A stretch of DNA of 37,015 nt from a virus. How positions within the stretch are numbered: the first letter of the stretch is position 1; every line of letters starts with the position of its first letter. The translations under genes and the position numbers were made by a program. This document shows, piece by piece, positions 5,609 to 11,826 of this stretch. Under the pieces are notes generated by a model. The model did no database searches, was not told the DNA's origin, and was given only the letters and a program-made list of their open reading frames with translations. Location of the stretch: IMG/VR virus record IMGVR_UViG_3300030107_003286, positions 1 through 37,015 of that record. The stretch is one strand, 5' to 3'.

Positions 5609-5781
5609 TCTACTCCCTCCAGTTTAAGTTGGTTATTGTCGTTAACCCTCTCGTTTAACTGGGGTCGTTCGCTAACTATCAGCTCCCTAATCTCTACCAT
5701 TTCCGGTAGTGGTAGTGGGTGGTCTTCTAGTTCTCTATCTACTATCTTCAGTATCTCTTTTATTATTTCTAGGTTTCTCAT
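5605..5781 (-). CDS. hypothetical 58-aa acidic protein
   Basis: MRNLEIIKEILKIVDRELED... is charged and helical with no recognised domain. It is preceded by AAAGGAAATAAA, a good ribosome site of the type used throughout this arm. Its ATG overlaps the upstream TGA and its TGA overlaps the next ATG, so it fits exactly into the overlapping string of genes, which supports its reality. Confidence 0.65.
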   Translation of the reverse strand: MRNLEIIKEILKIVDRELEDHPLPLPEMVEIRELIVSERPQLNERVNDNNQLKLEGVE

Positions 5782-5990
5782 TTTATTTCCTTTCTCTCTT
5801 CAGTAACCCTATACAGCTCACCATTAGGATCACCAAACTCTGCCAGTTTATCTCTGTCTATTGTTGCCCCTTCCTTCTGAATGCCTAACATGAACTCATA
5901 CCATCTCTCATGTCTCATATATTCAGTGAAGTCTTCCCTCTCTTGAGGCTCCAATCTATCGTCTGGTTTCTTATTCCACGGACTACTCAT
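5778..5990 (-). CDS. hypothetical 70-aa protein
   Basis: Start chosen as ATG 5990 (MSSPWNKKPDDRLEPQ...) because AAAGGACAGTG precedes it. Polar, with EDFTEYMRHERWYEFMLGIQ in the middle. No family recognised. It overlaps the upstream gene by 8 nt and the downstream gene as ATGA. Confidence 0.62.
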   Translation of the reverse strand: MSSPWNKKPDDRLEPQEREDFTEYMRHERWYEFMLGIQKEGATIDRDKLAEFGDPNGELYRVTEERKEIK

Positions 5991-6237
5991 CACTGTCCTT
6001 TCTTTTCTGTTTGGCTACATTAACGCTTACATCATTTGATCCTTGACCCTCCATCCCTCCAGTGTGCTCCATTGGAAAACAGTAGAAGTTGGCGTACTTC
6101 ATCTTGTTTCCCCTGCTGTCATCTGGAGCATCCCCGTTTAAAACTTGCCTAAAGTAACTTGCAGCCATACGAGCAGCTACGTTTTTATCTTTGGCTTCCA
6201 CCACGAACTCGTTTTTTAGTGATACTACAAACTTCAT
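5983..6237 (-). CDS. hypothetical 84-aa protein
   Basis: MKFVVSLKNEFVVEAKDKNVAARMAASYFRQVLNG: a beta-beta-alpha-like N-terminus, then a polar C-terminus ending in a basic/acidic tail. AAAGGAAAAG lies before the ATG. No family recognised. Confidence 0.6.
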   Translation of the reverse strand: MKFVVSLKNEFVVEAKDKNVAARMAASYFRQVLNGDAPDDSRGNKMKYANFYCFPMEHTGGMEGQGSNDVSVNVAKQKRKDSDE

Positions 6238-6238
6238 T

Positions 6239-6325
6239 TTATCTTTTCCTTTCTCTGTTAATAACTTTATCTTTACCGTATTTTTTAATGTAGTTATAAT
6301 TAGCTCTCACCTGACTTATTCGCAT
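6239..6325 (-). CDS. possible 28-aa basic peptide
   Basis: MRISQVRANYNYIKKYGKDK then VINRERKR: a strongly basic peptide whose TAA ends one base before the ATG of the 84-aa gene. There is no clear Shine-Dalgarno of its own, but a run of short overlapping frames upstream begins with a very strong one at about 6388. It may be a leader or coupling peptide or a chance frame. Confidence 0.3.
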   Translation of the reverse strand: MRISQVRANYNYIKKYGKDKVINRERKR

Positions 6326-6351
6326 CAGACAAATCTGATTATACTTTCATT

Positions 6352-6384
6352 TCAGTTTTCATTTAGTTTGCATTTGGTTCTCAT
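6352..6384 (-). promoter_or_regulatory. possible 10-codon leader frame with a near-perfect Shine-Dalgarno
   Basis: GGAGGTGAGAGA precedes ATG at 6384; the frame encodes only MRTKCKLNEN. This Shine-Dalgarno is stronger than those of most genes here, which is odd for a noncoding stretch. Short frames (6339-6362, 6239-6325) follow before the next clear gene, suggesting a translated leader. The surrounding 6238-6472 contains no other gene I can support. Confidence 0.35.
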
Positions 6385-6454
6385 TCTCTCACCTCCATTA
6401 ATCCAATAAAAGCTTGGTATACGCTTCAGATTTTAGGGGTTTAAGGATAGGTAT

Positions 6455-6468
6455 GTTTATATATAAAC
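6455..6468. repeat. AT-rich perfect palindrome
   Basis: GTTTATATATAAAC, 14 bp and perfectly symmetric, 4 bp beyond the stop of the 50-aa gene. It differs from the dispersed operator family. It could be a weak terminator stem or another protein site. Confidence 0.4.
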
Positions 6469-6472
6469 CTTA

Positions 6473-6625
6473 TTACTTGCCCTTAATAGTTGGCATAGAT
6501 GTAACTCTTATCTGTTTAACATCATCATCTTCTTCGGTTTCTTTTATGACAGTGTAACCTAGCTTTGATATGTCTTTAAGAATCTCTTGCCATTCTTCTT
6601 TAGTTATCTTTTTGTTCTTGCTCAT
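6473..6625 (-). CDS. hypothetical 50-aa protein
   Basis: MSKNKKITKEEWQEILKDIS then KLGYTVIKETEEDDDVKQIRVTSMPTIKGK. The helical N-terminus with KEEWQEIL could be a small recognition fold. TAATG overlap with the cell-wall hydrolase gene indicates translational coupling. No family recognised. Confidence 0.6.
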   Translation of the reverse strand: MSKNKKITKEEWQEILKDISKLGYTVIKETEEDDDVKQIRVTSMPTIKGK

Positions 6626-7098
6626 TACTTGTGCCTTTCGAATGTGTGATTACCTATTACTTTGCCCTTGCCGTTGCTCCAGCTAGGGCTGCATTTTTTA
6701 TGGGCAAAGTAGTGGTCAGCACGGTTTCTCACTACCTTTTCCTCGCCGTCTGGCACGGTATGGATTGTAGTTGGTGGAAAGAATAACAAGCCTAGCCTCA
6801 CCCATTCGTAGTGTTTATGCTTGCTCATTCTCTTAATTAGCTTGGCTGGCTTGACTCCATTGAGGCAACTAAACTGTTTTGGTTTAGTTACTACTTGGGT
6901 ATAGCTTGAGTGAGACAATGCGGCACGCTGCCATATGACCTCATACACAGCTTCCATACCGACCCTCCCTTCGCCGCCTGATTCGGCTATGATTACAGCA
7001 GCAATCAAAGCCCTCTCTTTAGGTTGGGGAGCATTGCGAGGCTCCCACGCACCAGCACTACTGTACAGTAGTGCTGTTATTATGATTAGTTTCTTCAT
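6625..7098 (-). CDS. SleB-like cell wall hydrolase with signal peptide (endolysin candidate)
   Basis: 157 aa. MKKLIIITALLYSSAGA is a Sec signal peptide. RALIAAVIIAESGGEGRVGM (residues 29-48) is the start of the Hydrolase_2/SleB domain, in which the Glu of AES (E39) is the expected catalytic residue; AVYEVIWQRA follows, as in the family. The C-terminal DHYFAHKKCSPSW and NHTFERHK fit the domain end. It should cleave peptidoglycan glycan strands after export. It has its own sigma70-type promoter (7163-7190), and two perfect palindromes flank that promoter, one inside the signal-peptide codons, so expression looks tightly controlled. It lies outside the late lysis cassette. Confidence 0.82.
   Translation of the reverse strand: MKKLIIITALLYSSAGAWEPRNAPQPKERALIAAVIIAESGGEGRVGMEAVYEVIWQRAALSHSSYTQVVTKPKQFSCLNGVKPAKLIKRMSKHKHYEWVRLGLLFFPPTTIHTVPDGEEKVVRNRADHYFAHKKCSPSWSNGKGKVIGNHTFERHK
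7054..7075. promoter_or_regulatory. dispersed palindromic operator, site 5 (22-bp perfect palindrome)
   Basis: Perfectly symmetric over 22 bp around CTACTGTACAGTAG, the longest exact dyad of the family. It lies in the codons ALLYSSA of the hydrolase signal peptide, about 80-100 bp downstream of the predicted transcription start. Confidence 0.75.
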
Positions 7099-7162
7099 GT
7101 TGTCCTTTCATTTTTGGGAGGGCATCAAAGACCTCCGTTGGTTTTCTATTCTTTCGCTTTTA

Positions 7163-7190
7163 ATTATACTCATTGGTTCCATTAAGTCAA
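7163..7190 (-). promoter_or_regulatory. sigma70-type promoter for the cell-wall hydrolase
   Basis: On the minus strand TTGACT (7190-7185), a 16-bp spacer and TATAAT (7168-7163). The -10 is perfect and the -35 has five of six consensus bases. Transcription would start near 7156, about 58 nt before the hydrolase ATG, whose ribosome site is AAAGGACAAC. Operators lie 22 bp upstream of the -35 and about 80 bp downstream of the start. Confidence 0.75.
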
Positions 7191-7212
7191 CCATTAAATG
7201 CACCAAGTTATT

Positions 7213-7230
7213 AACTACTGTACAGTAGTT
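7213..7230. promoter_or_regulatory. dispersed palindromic operator, site 6 (18-bp perfect palindrome)
   Basis: AACTACTGTACAGTAGTT, fully symmetric. It sits just upstream of the hydrolase promoter and supplies the TAG stop of the 114-aa gene. Its centre is 157 bp from the centre of site 5, about 15 helical turns. Confidence 0.75.
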
Positions 7231-7559
7231 GACTCTCTCTTTCTCCTTATTAATTCCGATGATAATATTCTTAGCTTGTCTTTGTTTCCGCTGTTCTTTT
7301 TCAAATATTGTAGCGTGAACTGTGGCAAGTCTTTCACTTGTACAACGGTTGAAGATTCGCCAGAGTAAAATCTTATTGCGCTGGTTCTACTCCCTTCCTT
7401 GACAGTCTCCCAATTAAACCCGTCACCATCAGCATCGAAAAAATCGGGGTCAATTTCCATTAGCTCAAGGGATAGGATTAGCCTTCTGGTTAGCTCTACC
7501 TTTTCCAGTTCTTTCTCTAAGATATTTTTAGCTATATCTGCGGGTGTTCTTTCGCTCAT
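7215..7559 (-). CDS. hypothetical 114-aa protein
   Basis: MSERTPADIAKNILEKELEK: helical N-terminus, then an acidic patch (DPDFFDADGDGFNWE) and a basic end (LIRRKREST). The DADGDGFNWE run resembles a calcium-loop-like acidic turn but no EF-hand pair is present. The stop codon lies within an operator palindrome. The start overlaps the preceding TGA. No family recognised. Confidence 0.62.
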   Translation of the reverse strand: MSERTPADIAKNILEKELEKVELTRRLILSLELMEIDPDFFDADGDGFNWETVKEGSRTSAIRFYSGESSTVVQVKDLPQFTLQYLKKNSGNKDKLRILSSELIRRKRESTTVQ

Positions 7560-7852
7560 TGTTCAATCTCCTTTTTGTCTGCGTCTTTAATTATTGCGTC
7601 AAGTTGCCTCAATTCCTTTTCCTTTTTAGTTACGACTGCCCTCTTGATGCAAACTCCGTCAACGTAAAACCTGAACTCACAATCCCCGTTATCCAGTTCT
7701 CGCCGCGTTGTCCTGTGATTAACGAACTCATGCGAGTTGCTCGCACTGGTTCCCACGCAAACTGTTACGTTTGATTCGTCTTTTGCTCCCCAATCCTTAG
7801 AGGATTTATATATGCAAGCCTTTACTTTGTTCCATATTGGGTATGATCTCAT
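7556..7852 (-). CDS. hypothetical 98-aa protein
   Basis: MRSYPIWNKVKACIYKSSKD: mostly beta-like with several cysteines, followed by FRFYVDGVCIKRAVVTKKEKELRQLDAI and a charged helical tail. AAAGGACAATAAAATG is a clear ribosome site. It overlaps the next gene as ATGA. No family recognised. Confidence 0.6.
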   Translation of the reverse strand: MRSYPIWNKVKACIYKSSKDWGAKDESNVTVCVGTSASNSHEFVNHRTTRRELDNGDCEFRFYVDGVCIKRAVVTKKEKELRQLDAIIKDADKKEIEQ

Positions 7853-7955
7853 TTTATTGTCCTTTCAATTTTGTTTTGATCACTCTGTATTTATACGGGC
7901 TTGTGACCGTCCCGCCGTGGGGCTACATTAATCGGGGCGATACCCCTTTGTGTTA

Positions 7956-8210
7956 TTATTTCTTTAATCTATGTATGATGTGGGGCGAGGTAAGGTAGTT
8001 ATCAGACACCCAGCCAACAATAGTTTGAAGTATGTTTAAGGCTTGTATCTCAAGCGGTTGCTCGTTGATTGCTGCAGCGGGAAAGGTATGCTTTGGCATA
8101 CCTTTGTCTATTCGCATAGTTTTCCAGCTTCCCTTATAATCTTCGTAGCTAGTGCGGTAAGTTGCTTTGTTACCGAATCCGTCTTCTATAGTTATTTTAA
8201 TAGAGTTCAT
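7956..8210 (-). CDS. hypothetical 84-aa protein
   Basis: MNSIKITIEDGFGNKATYRT: a beta-strand start, a middle RIDKGMPKHTF and a helical LEIQALNILQTIVGWVSDNYL. An operator palindrome lies 25 bp upstream of the ATG, directly before the ribosome site AAAAGGACAA. The next 103 bp (7853-7955) hold only a small GGGG/CCCC hairpin at 7934-7946. Confidence 0.6.
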   Translation of the reverse strand: MNSIKITIEDGFGNKATYRTSYEDYKGSWKTMRIDKGMPKHTFPAAAINEQPLEIQALNILQTIVGWVSDNYLTSPHIIHRLKK

Positions 8211-8234
8211 ATTAAATTGTCCTTTTAAAATTTC

Positions 8235-8250
8235 ACTACTGTCCAGTACC
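8235..8250. promoter_or_regulatory. dispersed palindromic operator, site 7
   Basis: ACTACTGTCCAGTACC with exact core, between a strong hairpin (8251-8271) and the ribosome site of the 84-aa gene. Confidence 0.65.
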
Positions 8251-8271
8251 AGCGGGGGCAGTGCCCCCGCT
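8251..8271 (-). terminator. GC-rich hairpin after the lysine-rich gene
   Basis: AGCGGGGGC and GCCCCCGCT form a perfect 9-bp stem with a 3-nt loop, 10 bp past the stop of the 228-aa gene. There is no U tract directly after it; operator site 7 abuts it instead, so termination might depend on a bound protein. Confidence 0.5.
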
Positions 8272-8280
8272 GGGTTTATC

Positions 8281-8967
8281 TTAGTTGTTGGCTGTTGCTG
8301 TCTTTTGTTTTGCTGTCCTGTTGCTTCCGGTGCTGGCTGTTACGTTCTCCAAGTCTGCTTTGATAGACTCGTTCTCTTCCTTAGTCAGCTCCGCGCATTG
8401 CTCTTTGCATACTCGGCTCCAAGCCAGCGCAACCGCTCCGCCGATTCTCCAGATATGGGCAGCCTCTTTGCCTTCTGGGTAGTCTCCAGCTTTGTCTAAT
8501 GCTTTGCTTAACATAACCCTGAAGCCCTCAACCAATCCGTCCTCAGTCTTTTCCCGACAGTCGAAGCTCTCCTCGATTGTCTCGTTCGTCTTGTCGATTG
8601 CTCCCGCCTTGCCTTCATTACTCTGACCTCCTTTGTCTTTGCCTTTGGGCTTGGCTTGCAATTTGTTTGCTTTTCGCCACTCATAGACATGATTCTTTAA
8701 GGTTTGATCAGCCTTTCCTAGCTTCATCTTTTCCGCATACTTATATATCTCCAAAGCAAGCTTGATATGGTTGGTTTTATTTGAGTCTAGTATTTCCCAA
8801 ATCTTTTTTCTCCCTTCGTTCTCTTTTTTAATAGCAGCCCGAGCCACACTTAGAACGGTTCGCTTTGATGCGGTGTCTAAGTATTGGAACTCTGGTTTGA
8901 CTACCTTCTTTTTAGCTGTCTTTTTCTTTGCTACTTTTTTCTTATTGTTTGTTTTTGTATTTGGCAT
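8281..8967 (-). CDS. hypothetical 228-aa protein with histone H1-like lysine-rich N-terminus
   Basis: Residues 9-24 (KKKVAKKKTAKKKVVK) are a Lys/Ala repeat like the tails of histone H1 and bacterial H1-like proteins. A helical domain follows (IWEILDSNKTNHIKLALEIY, then LGKADQTLKNHVYEWRKANK, which could be a winged-helix or HTH segment), then a polar linker and a more ordered C-terminal half. The basic tail suggests binding to DNA or another polyanion. It lies just downstream of ardC. No family was recognised. ATTACTTTC... before the ATG gives a ribosome site like GAAAG. Confidence 0.55.
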   Translation of the reverse strand: MPNTKTNNKKKVAKKKTAKKKVVKPEFQYLDTASKRTVLSVARAAIKKENEGRKKIWEILDSNKTNHIKLALEIYKYAEKMKLGKADQTLKNHVYEWRKANKLQAKPKGKDKGGQSNEGKAGAIDKTNETIEESFDCREKTEDGLVEGFRVMLSKALDKAGDYPEGKEAAHIWRIGGAVALAWSRVCKEQCAELTKEENESIKADLENVTASTGSNRTAKQKTATANN

Positions 8968-9012
8968 TGTATTACTTTCTTTGTTTTGTTTTGGTTTGTT
9001 TCAGCTTTCGCG

Positions 9013-9050
9013 CTGACTACTGCCCCCGCTTCGCAGGGGCAGGATGTCAG
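9013..9050 (-). terminator. two-tier hairpin downstream of ardC
   Basis: Outer arms CTGAC/GTCAG and inner arms CTGCCCC/GGGGCAG with a small GC-TTC-GC apex, located 12 bp past the ardC stop. No strong U tract follows. Confidence 0.5.
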
Positions 9051-9061
9051 GGCAAAGGGCT

Positions 9062-10069
9062 TTAATCTTCCCAAGTTGTACCTTCGATATAATCAACGGC
9101 CCGCTGGGCTTGACCTCCAGCAGACACAGCCAGATTGATATCGTCTTTTAGTGCCTTAATCCACCCGCGCAGGTAGGACACTTGGTTCTTTTCCATTGCC
9201 TCATTTTTGACGCCAGTTATAGCGCAAAGCATAGCCGCACCCATCTCAGCAACTAATTCCTCCTTGCTGTAGGTCTCTGAACCGAATCCGGCAAACTCTG
9301 TTATCCCTTCCCTATCGAGTCGGGACTTATGTCCGGTGCTGTGGATTAGCTCGTGGAATAGAGTTGAGTAATATTCCTCTGCACTCCGAAACAATCCTAG
9401 TCTTGGCATGTTAACCGAGTCCGTCGCTGGTCTGTAGTATGCTTTTGCTTCTTTGAAAGTTATTTCAGGGGCATTAGGCATATTCTCAACCATCAATTCA
9501 GCTTCCTTAATTGGGTTATGTTCTTTGTCGGGAGCAGGTTGCCACTTGTCTTTGATTCCCTCGCATTGGGCAACGTTGAATACTTGAAAGTAACGCAACA
9601 TTGGAATTCTTTTGGCCGCGAGTTTGCTATCCTTAACAGTCTTTCCCGCTTCGTCTTTGTAAAGAAATTTCCAATAAATTACGGGGGTTGATTTCTCACC
9701 TTTCTTTACTCCGCCCTTGAATAGCTTTCCGTTTTCGTAGTGCTTCACTTGCGGAATTCCCCTGCGATCTTTTTCGATCCTTTCTTCAATCTCCCTTCCG
9801 TCTGCTTTTGCTTGCCGTATCGCTTCTTCAAAGGCTTGTTTGAATGTTAACCACGTAGGGCTTTCGTACCCTTGCAAGCCAAGCGTTAGGATATTGATTC
9901 CCCTATACCCTTTCCCGCTCTTAAAGTTTTTAGGGAATGAATTGCCCCCGCTCCACGGCATTTGCCACGAGCCAACTCCATTATCAATCGCTTTTTGTAG
10001 TCCTTCAATGAGCTTTTCACTCACCATTTCTTTGATCTTATCTGATCCTGTTTTGTTGTCCTTTTTCAT
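9062..10069 (-). CDS. ardC: ArdC-like antirestriction protein (ssDNA-binding domain plus zincin domain)
   Basis: 335 aa. The N-terminal ArdC domain shows WQMPWSGG (about 35-42), GYRGINILTL and SPTWLTFKQA, then STPVIYWKF and RYFQVFNVAQCEGI. The C-terminal metallopeptidase-like domain has the zinc motif HELIH at 239-243 followed by STGH and a downstream EELVAEMGAAML. ArdC proteins bind single-stranded DNA and protect incoming DNA from type I restriction. The position third from the origin-side start of the left arm fits early expression on entry. A charged insertion at about 81-128 lengthens the N-terminal domain. The ribosome site AAAGGACACAAA precedes the ATG. Confidence 0.9.
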   Translation of the reverse strand: MKKDNKTGSDKIKEMVSEKLIEGLQKAIDNGVGSWQMPWSGGNSFPKNFKSGKGYRGINILTLGLQGYESPTWLTFKQAFEEAIRQAKADGREIEERIEKDRRGIPQVKHYENGKLFKGGVKKGEKSTPVIYWKFLYKDEAGKTVKDSKLAAKRIPMLRYFQVFNVAQCEGIKDKWQPAPDKEHNPIKEAELMVENMPNAPEITFKEAKAYYRPATDSVNMPRLGLFRSAEEYYSTLFHELIHSTGHKSRLDREGITEFAGFGSETYSKEELVAEMGAAMLCAITGVKNEAMEKNQVSYLRGWIKALKDDINLAVSAGGQAQRAVDYIEGTTWED

Positions 10070-10100
10070 TTTGTGTCCTTTCTTGATTTTGGTTTATTGG

Positions 10101-10481
10101 TTATTTTTTAACGTGCCAATATGTTTCAATGTAAGCGTTCGTTATTTCCCCTTCGATCTCGTATTCGTCAATAGCTTTCTGAGCTTTTTGCTTGGTGTCA
10201 TAGCCTCCAATCCCATTAGTGGAGTGTTCCCATTCTCCAGAATCATAATTATATTCTTGAGAATCAATTATCGGTGAATAAATTTTCTCTAAGTTGAACT
10301 GTTCTCTTTCAAATTCCAGACCCAATACCTCAACCTTTTTGGCGTTGGGGATTCGTTTGAATGTGTCCGCAATGTTTAAGGGTTTGTGCTGATGGGTGAA
10401 AATTGAGTCGGGATCGAATTTGTGCGTGAAATTGTGCACGGTTCCGTTTTCGTCGGTGAGTTTGAACTTTGTTTCTTTCAT
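10101..10481 (-). CDS. hypothetical 126-aa protein
   Basis: MKETKFKLTDENGTVHNFTH: a beta-rich start, a central VEVLGLEFEREQFNLEK and an aromatic-rich end (AYIETYWHVKK). AAAGGACAAGACA precedes the ATG. As the second gene of the left arm it is probably expressed early, perhaps with antirestriction or host-takeover functions. No family recognised. Confidence 0.62.
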   Translation of the reverse strand: MKETKFKLTDENGTVHNFTHKFDPDSIFTHQHKPLNIADTFKRIPNAKKVEVLGLEFEREQFNLEKIYSPIIDSQEYNYDSGEWEHSTNGIGGYDTKQKAQKAIDEYEIEGEITNAYIETYWHVKK

Positions 10482-10506
10482 TGTCTTGTCCTTTCTTGCT
10501 TTTGGT

Positions 10507-10755
10507 TTAGTGGGTTAGGTTCCAAGCGTTGCAAACTGCGTCAATGGGCGCATCTGAATAGTTTCCCTTAGTTACTTGCATTTCATAGGTGTCAAGCACT
10601 AGCCAAGAGGCTAAACCAGATGCAGCAAGCTCCCCGTCTGCCTCGACGGCAAGAGTCAACGCACGATGCAGGGCGTCTTGAGGGTTAATTGATTTGATTT
10701 TATAAGAGCGAAATTCGTCATCACTCCAAATTAGGGTTACTGAATAATATTTCAT
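10507..10755 (-). CDS. hypothetical 82-aa protein, first gene of the left arm
   Basis: Start chosen as ATG 10755 (MKYYSVTLIWSDDEFRSYKI) because AAAGGACACT precedes it; the frame is open further upstream. A short beta hairpin is followed by a helical NPQDALHRALTLAVEADGEL. As the gene closest to the divergent region it should be the first transcribed leftward. Operator site 8 lies 114 bp upstream. No family recognised. Confidence 0.62.
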   Translation of the reverse strand: MKYYSVTLIWSDDEFRSYKIKSINPQDALHRALTLAVEADGELAASGLASWLVLDTYEMQVTKGNYSDAPIDAVCNAWNLTH

Positions 10756-10868
10756 AGTGTCCTTTGCTTGGCCCATCATTGGGCATGTCTAAATGTACCA
10801 CCTATGGTTCCAGATGGAAGCTTTATTTTACCTAAATCGCATTTATTTTGTGTCTCAAGATCGGGGGC

Positions 10869-10884
10869 AATACTGCGCAGTACT
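10869..10884. promoter_or_regulatory. dispersed palindromic operator, site 8 (left-arm control)
   Basis: AATACTGCGCAGTACT with exact core; intergenic, 114 bp upstream of the first left-arm gene. Confidence 0.7.
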
Positions 10885-10986
10885 TCGGGGCCGTCTTTCA
10901 TTTGGTTCAAACGATGGGCGGAGCTTGGCAATTGATGGAGGTTTGGACTCGGTGGGCGTGGGCTGGTCTCAAATCGTGGAACCATT

Positions 10987-11018
10987 GGGCAGGGTGGGGA
11001 ATGTGAGCAGGGGGTGGG
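10987..11018 (+). other. G-quadruplex-type G-rich tract
   Basis: Five G runs (GGG, GGG, GGGG, GGGGG, GGG) separated by 2, 1, 10 and 1 bases on the plus strand, in an otherwise G-skewed 120-bp stretch of the origin region. Confidence 0.4.
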
Positions 11019-11170
11019 CAAGATAAAGAATAGATTCTCTTTTTCCTTTGCCCTTTATTCGCCTGAGGATTCAATCTGAGAGCCTTTGATGGTCTCATGC
11101 CCTATCATACGCAAAACCAAAACAAACGCCGTCACAGCGCAAATAGAGGGTACAAGATGTTGGGGGTCTG

Positions 11171-11179
11171 TTATCCACA
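11171..11179 (+). promoter_or_regulatory. perfect DnaA box
   Basis: TTATCCACA matches the high-affinity DnaA box exactly. It lies in the divergent gap, 84 bp from the iteron-like repeats. A weaker relative, TTATCCTTA, lies at about 11239. Confidence 0.6.
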
Positions 11180-11254
11180 GCACAAGATACAGGCGGGGCG
11201 GATTGGGGCAGGGCTTCGGGGTTGAATCGGGGCAAGGCTTATCCTTAGCCAATC

Positions 11255-11317
11255 GGTAAGCATAAAGGCTTTTATCATTACCAGTCTAATCATTATTGAA
11301 TTGGTAAACATAAAAGC
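11255..11317. repeat. iteron-like repeats, three copies
   Basis: GGTAAGCATAAAGGC at 11255-11269 (+), GGTAATGATAAAAGCC at 11282-11267 (-) and GGTAAACATAAAAGC at 11303-11317 (+). The first two form an imperfect 28-bp palindrome; the first and third are direct repeats 48 bp apart and match over 19 bp with three differences. The consensus is GGTAANNATAAARGC. The arrangement resembles initiator-binding iterons. Confidence 0.55.
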
Positions 11318-11431
11318 GGGATTGCGGGAAGACACCCCCGCCACCACCACCCCCCATCGGCGGCCAATACTATACACCCCCTCCTAAAAAACTGGACGTG
11401 TTTTTAACTTGTGGTACATTGCTTGCAACAT

Positions 11432-11812
11432 ATGGCAGATATATCGATCAAGAAGAATCTAACGGGGGAAACGCTTGATATGTTTCTGGACAAACTGAGT
11501 AGGGGCATGAGTTTGACTGCGGCGTGTGGGGCTTGTGGGATTAGCCCTAGTCGAGTGGATAAGCTTAGGAAGGAGAAGCCTAAGTTGAATGCTCAAGTGC
11601 TGGCGGCACAGGCTCAGGCTGAAGAAGCTTTGATTAATAAGATTATGGAAAGCCGTGATGGAAAGCTGGCATTGTCTTTCTTACAGTCACGGTTCCCGCA
11701 CTGGAGTCCGAAGACGACTAAAAGTGATAATCAATCCGCGACCAGCACTGTCTCACCGGAGTTGCTGTCGCAGTTGTCTTCGATTCCAGAGCGGATAAAG
11801 TCTCGTAATTAG
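11432..11812 (+). CDS. terS: terminase small subunit
   Basis: Start ATG 11432 (MADISIKKNLTGETLDMFLD...); a GTG 21 bases upstream is possible, and neither has a clear Shine-Dalgarno. RGMSLTAACGACGISPSRVD is a helix-turn-helix of the small-terminase type, followed by a helical oligomerisation region (AQAQAEEALINKIM) and the common SRFPHWSPK motif near residue 98. TerS recognises the packaging site and loads the TerL motor. It is the first gene of the late arm; the stop TAG is part of operator site 9. Confidence 0.78.
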   Translation: MADISIKKNLTGETLDMFLDKLSRGMSLTAACGACGISPSRVDKLRKEKPKLNAQVLAAQAQAEEALINKIMESRDGKLALSFLQSRFPHWSPKTTKSDNQSATSTVSPELLSQLSSIPERIKSRN

Positions 11813-11826
11813 TACTGTGCAGTACT
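11811..11826. promoter_or_regulatory. dispersed palindromic operator, site 9 (terS/terL junction)
   Basis: AGTACTGTGCAGTACT, perfect arms. It begins inside the terS stop codon and ends immediately before the terL ATG, filling the whole intercistronic gap, where a ribosome site would normally be. Confidence 0.75.

Larger units (their letters stand above)
10756..11431. other. gene-free divergent region, candidate replication origin and early promoter region
   Basis: The 676-bp gap between the leftward and rightward arms contains no convincing gene. It holds operator site 8 (10869), a G-rich tract with quadruplex potential (10987-11018), a perfect DnaA box (11171), iteron-like repeats (11255-11317) and a C-rich stretch before terS. 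TTGAGA on the minus strand at 10858-10853 is a weak -35 candidate. The clustering of initiator-type sites at the point of divergence suggests an origin. Confidence 0.55.

Noticed and set aside
7108-7194. 28-codon minus-strand frame beginning MVDLMEPMSIIKSER
   Set aside because: It lies across the strong promoter (TTGACT...TATAAT) and lacks a ribosome site, so it is better explained as a chance frame.
10776-11021. Minus-strand open frame in the divergent region, including a 41-codon piece starting MKDGPEVLRSIAPDLE
   Set aside because: Proline-rich upstream portion, no Shine-Dalgarno, and it contains the operator and G-rich tract; more likely noncoding. Conservation could reopen it.
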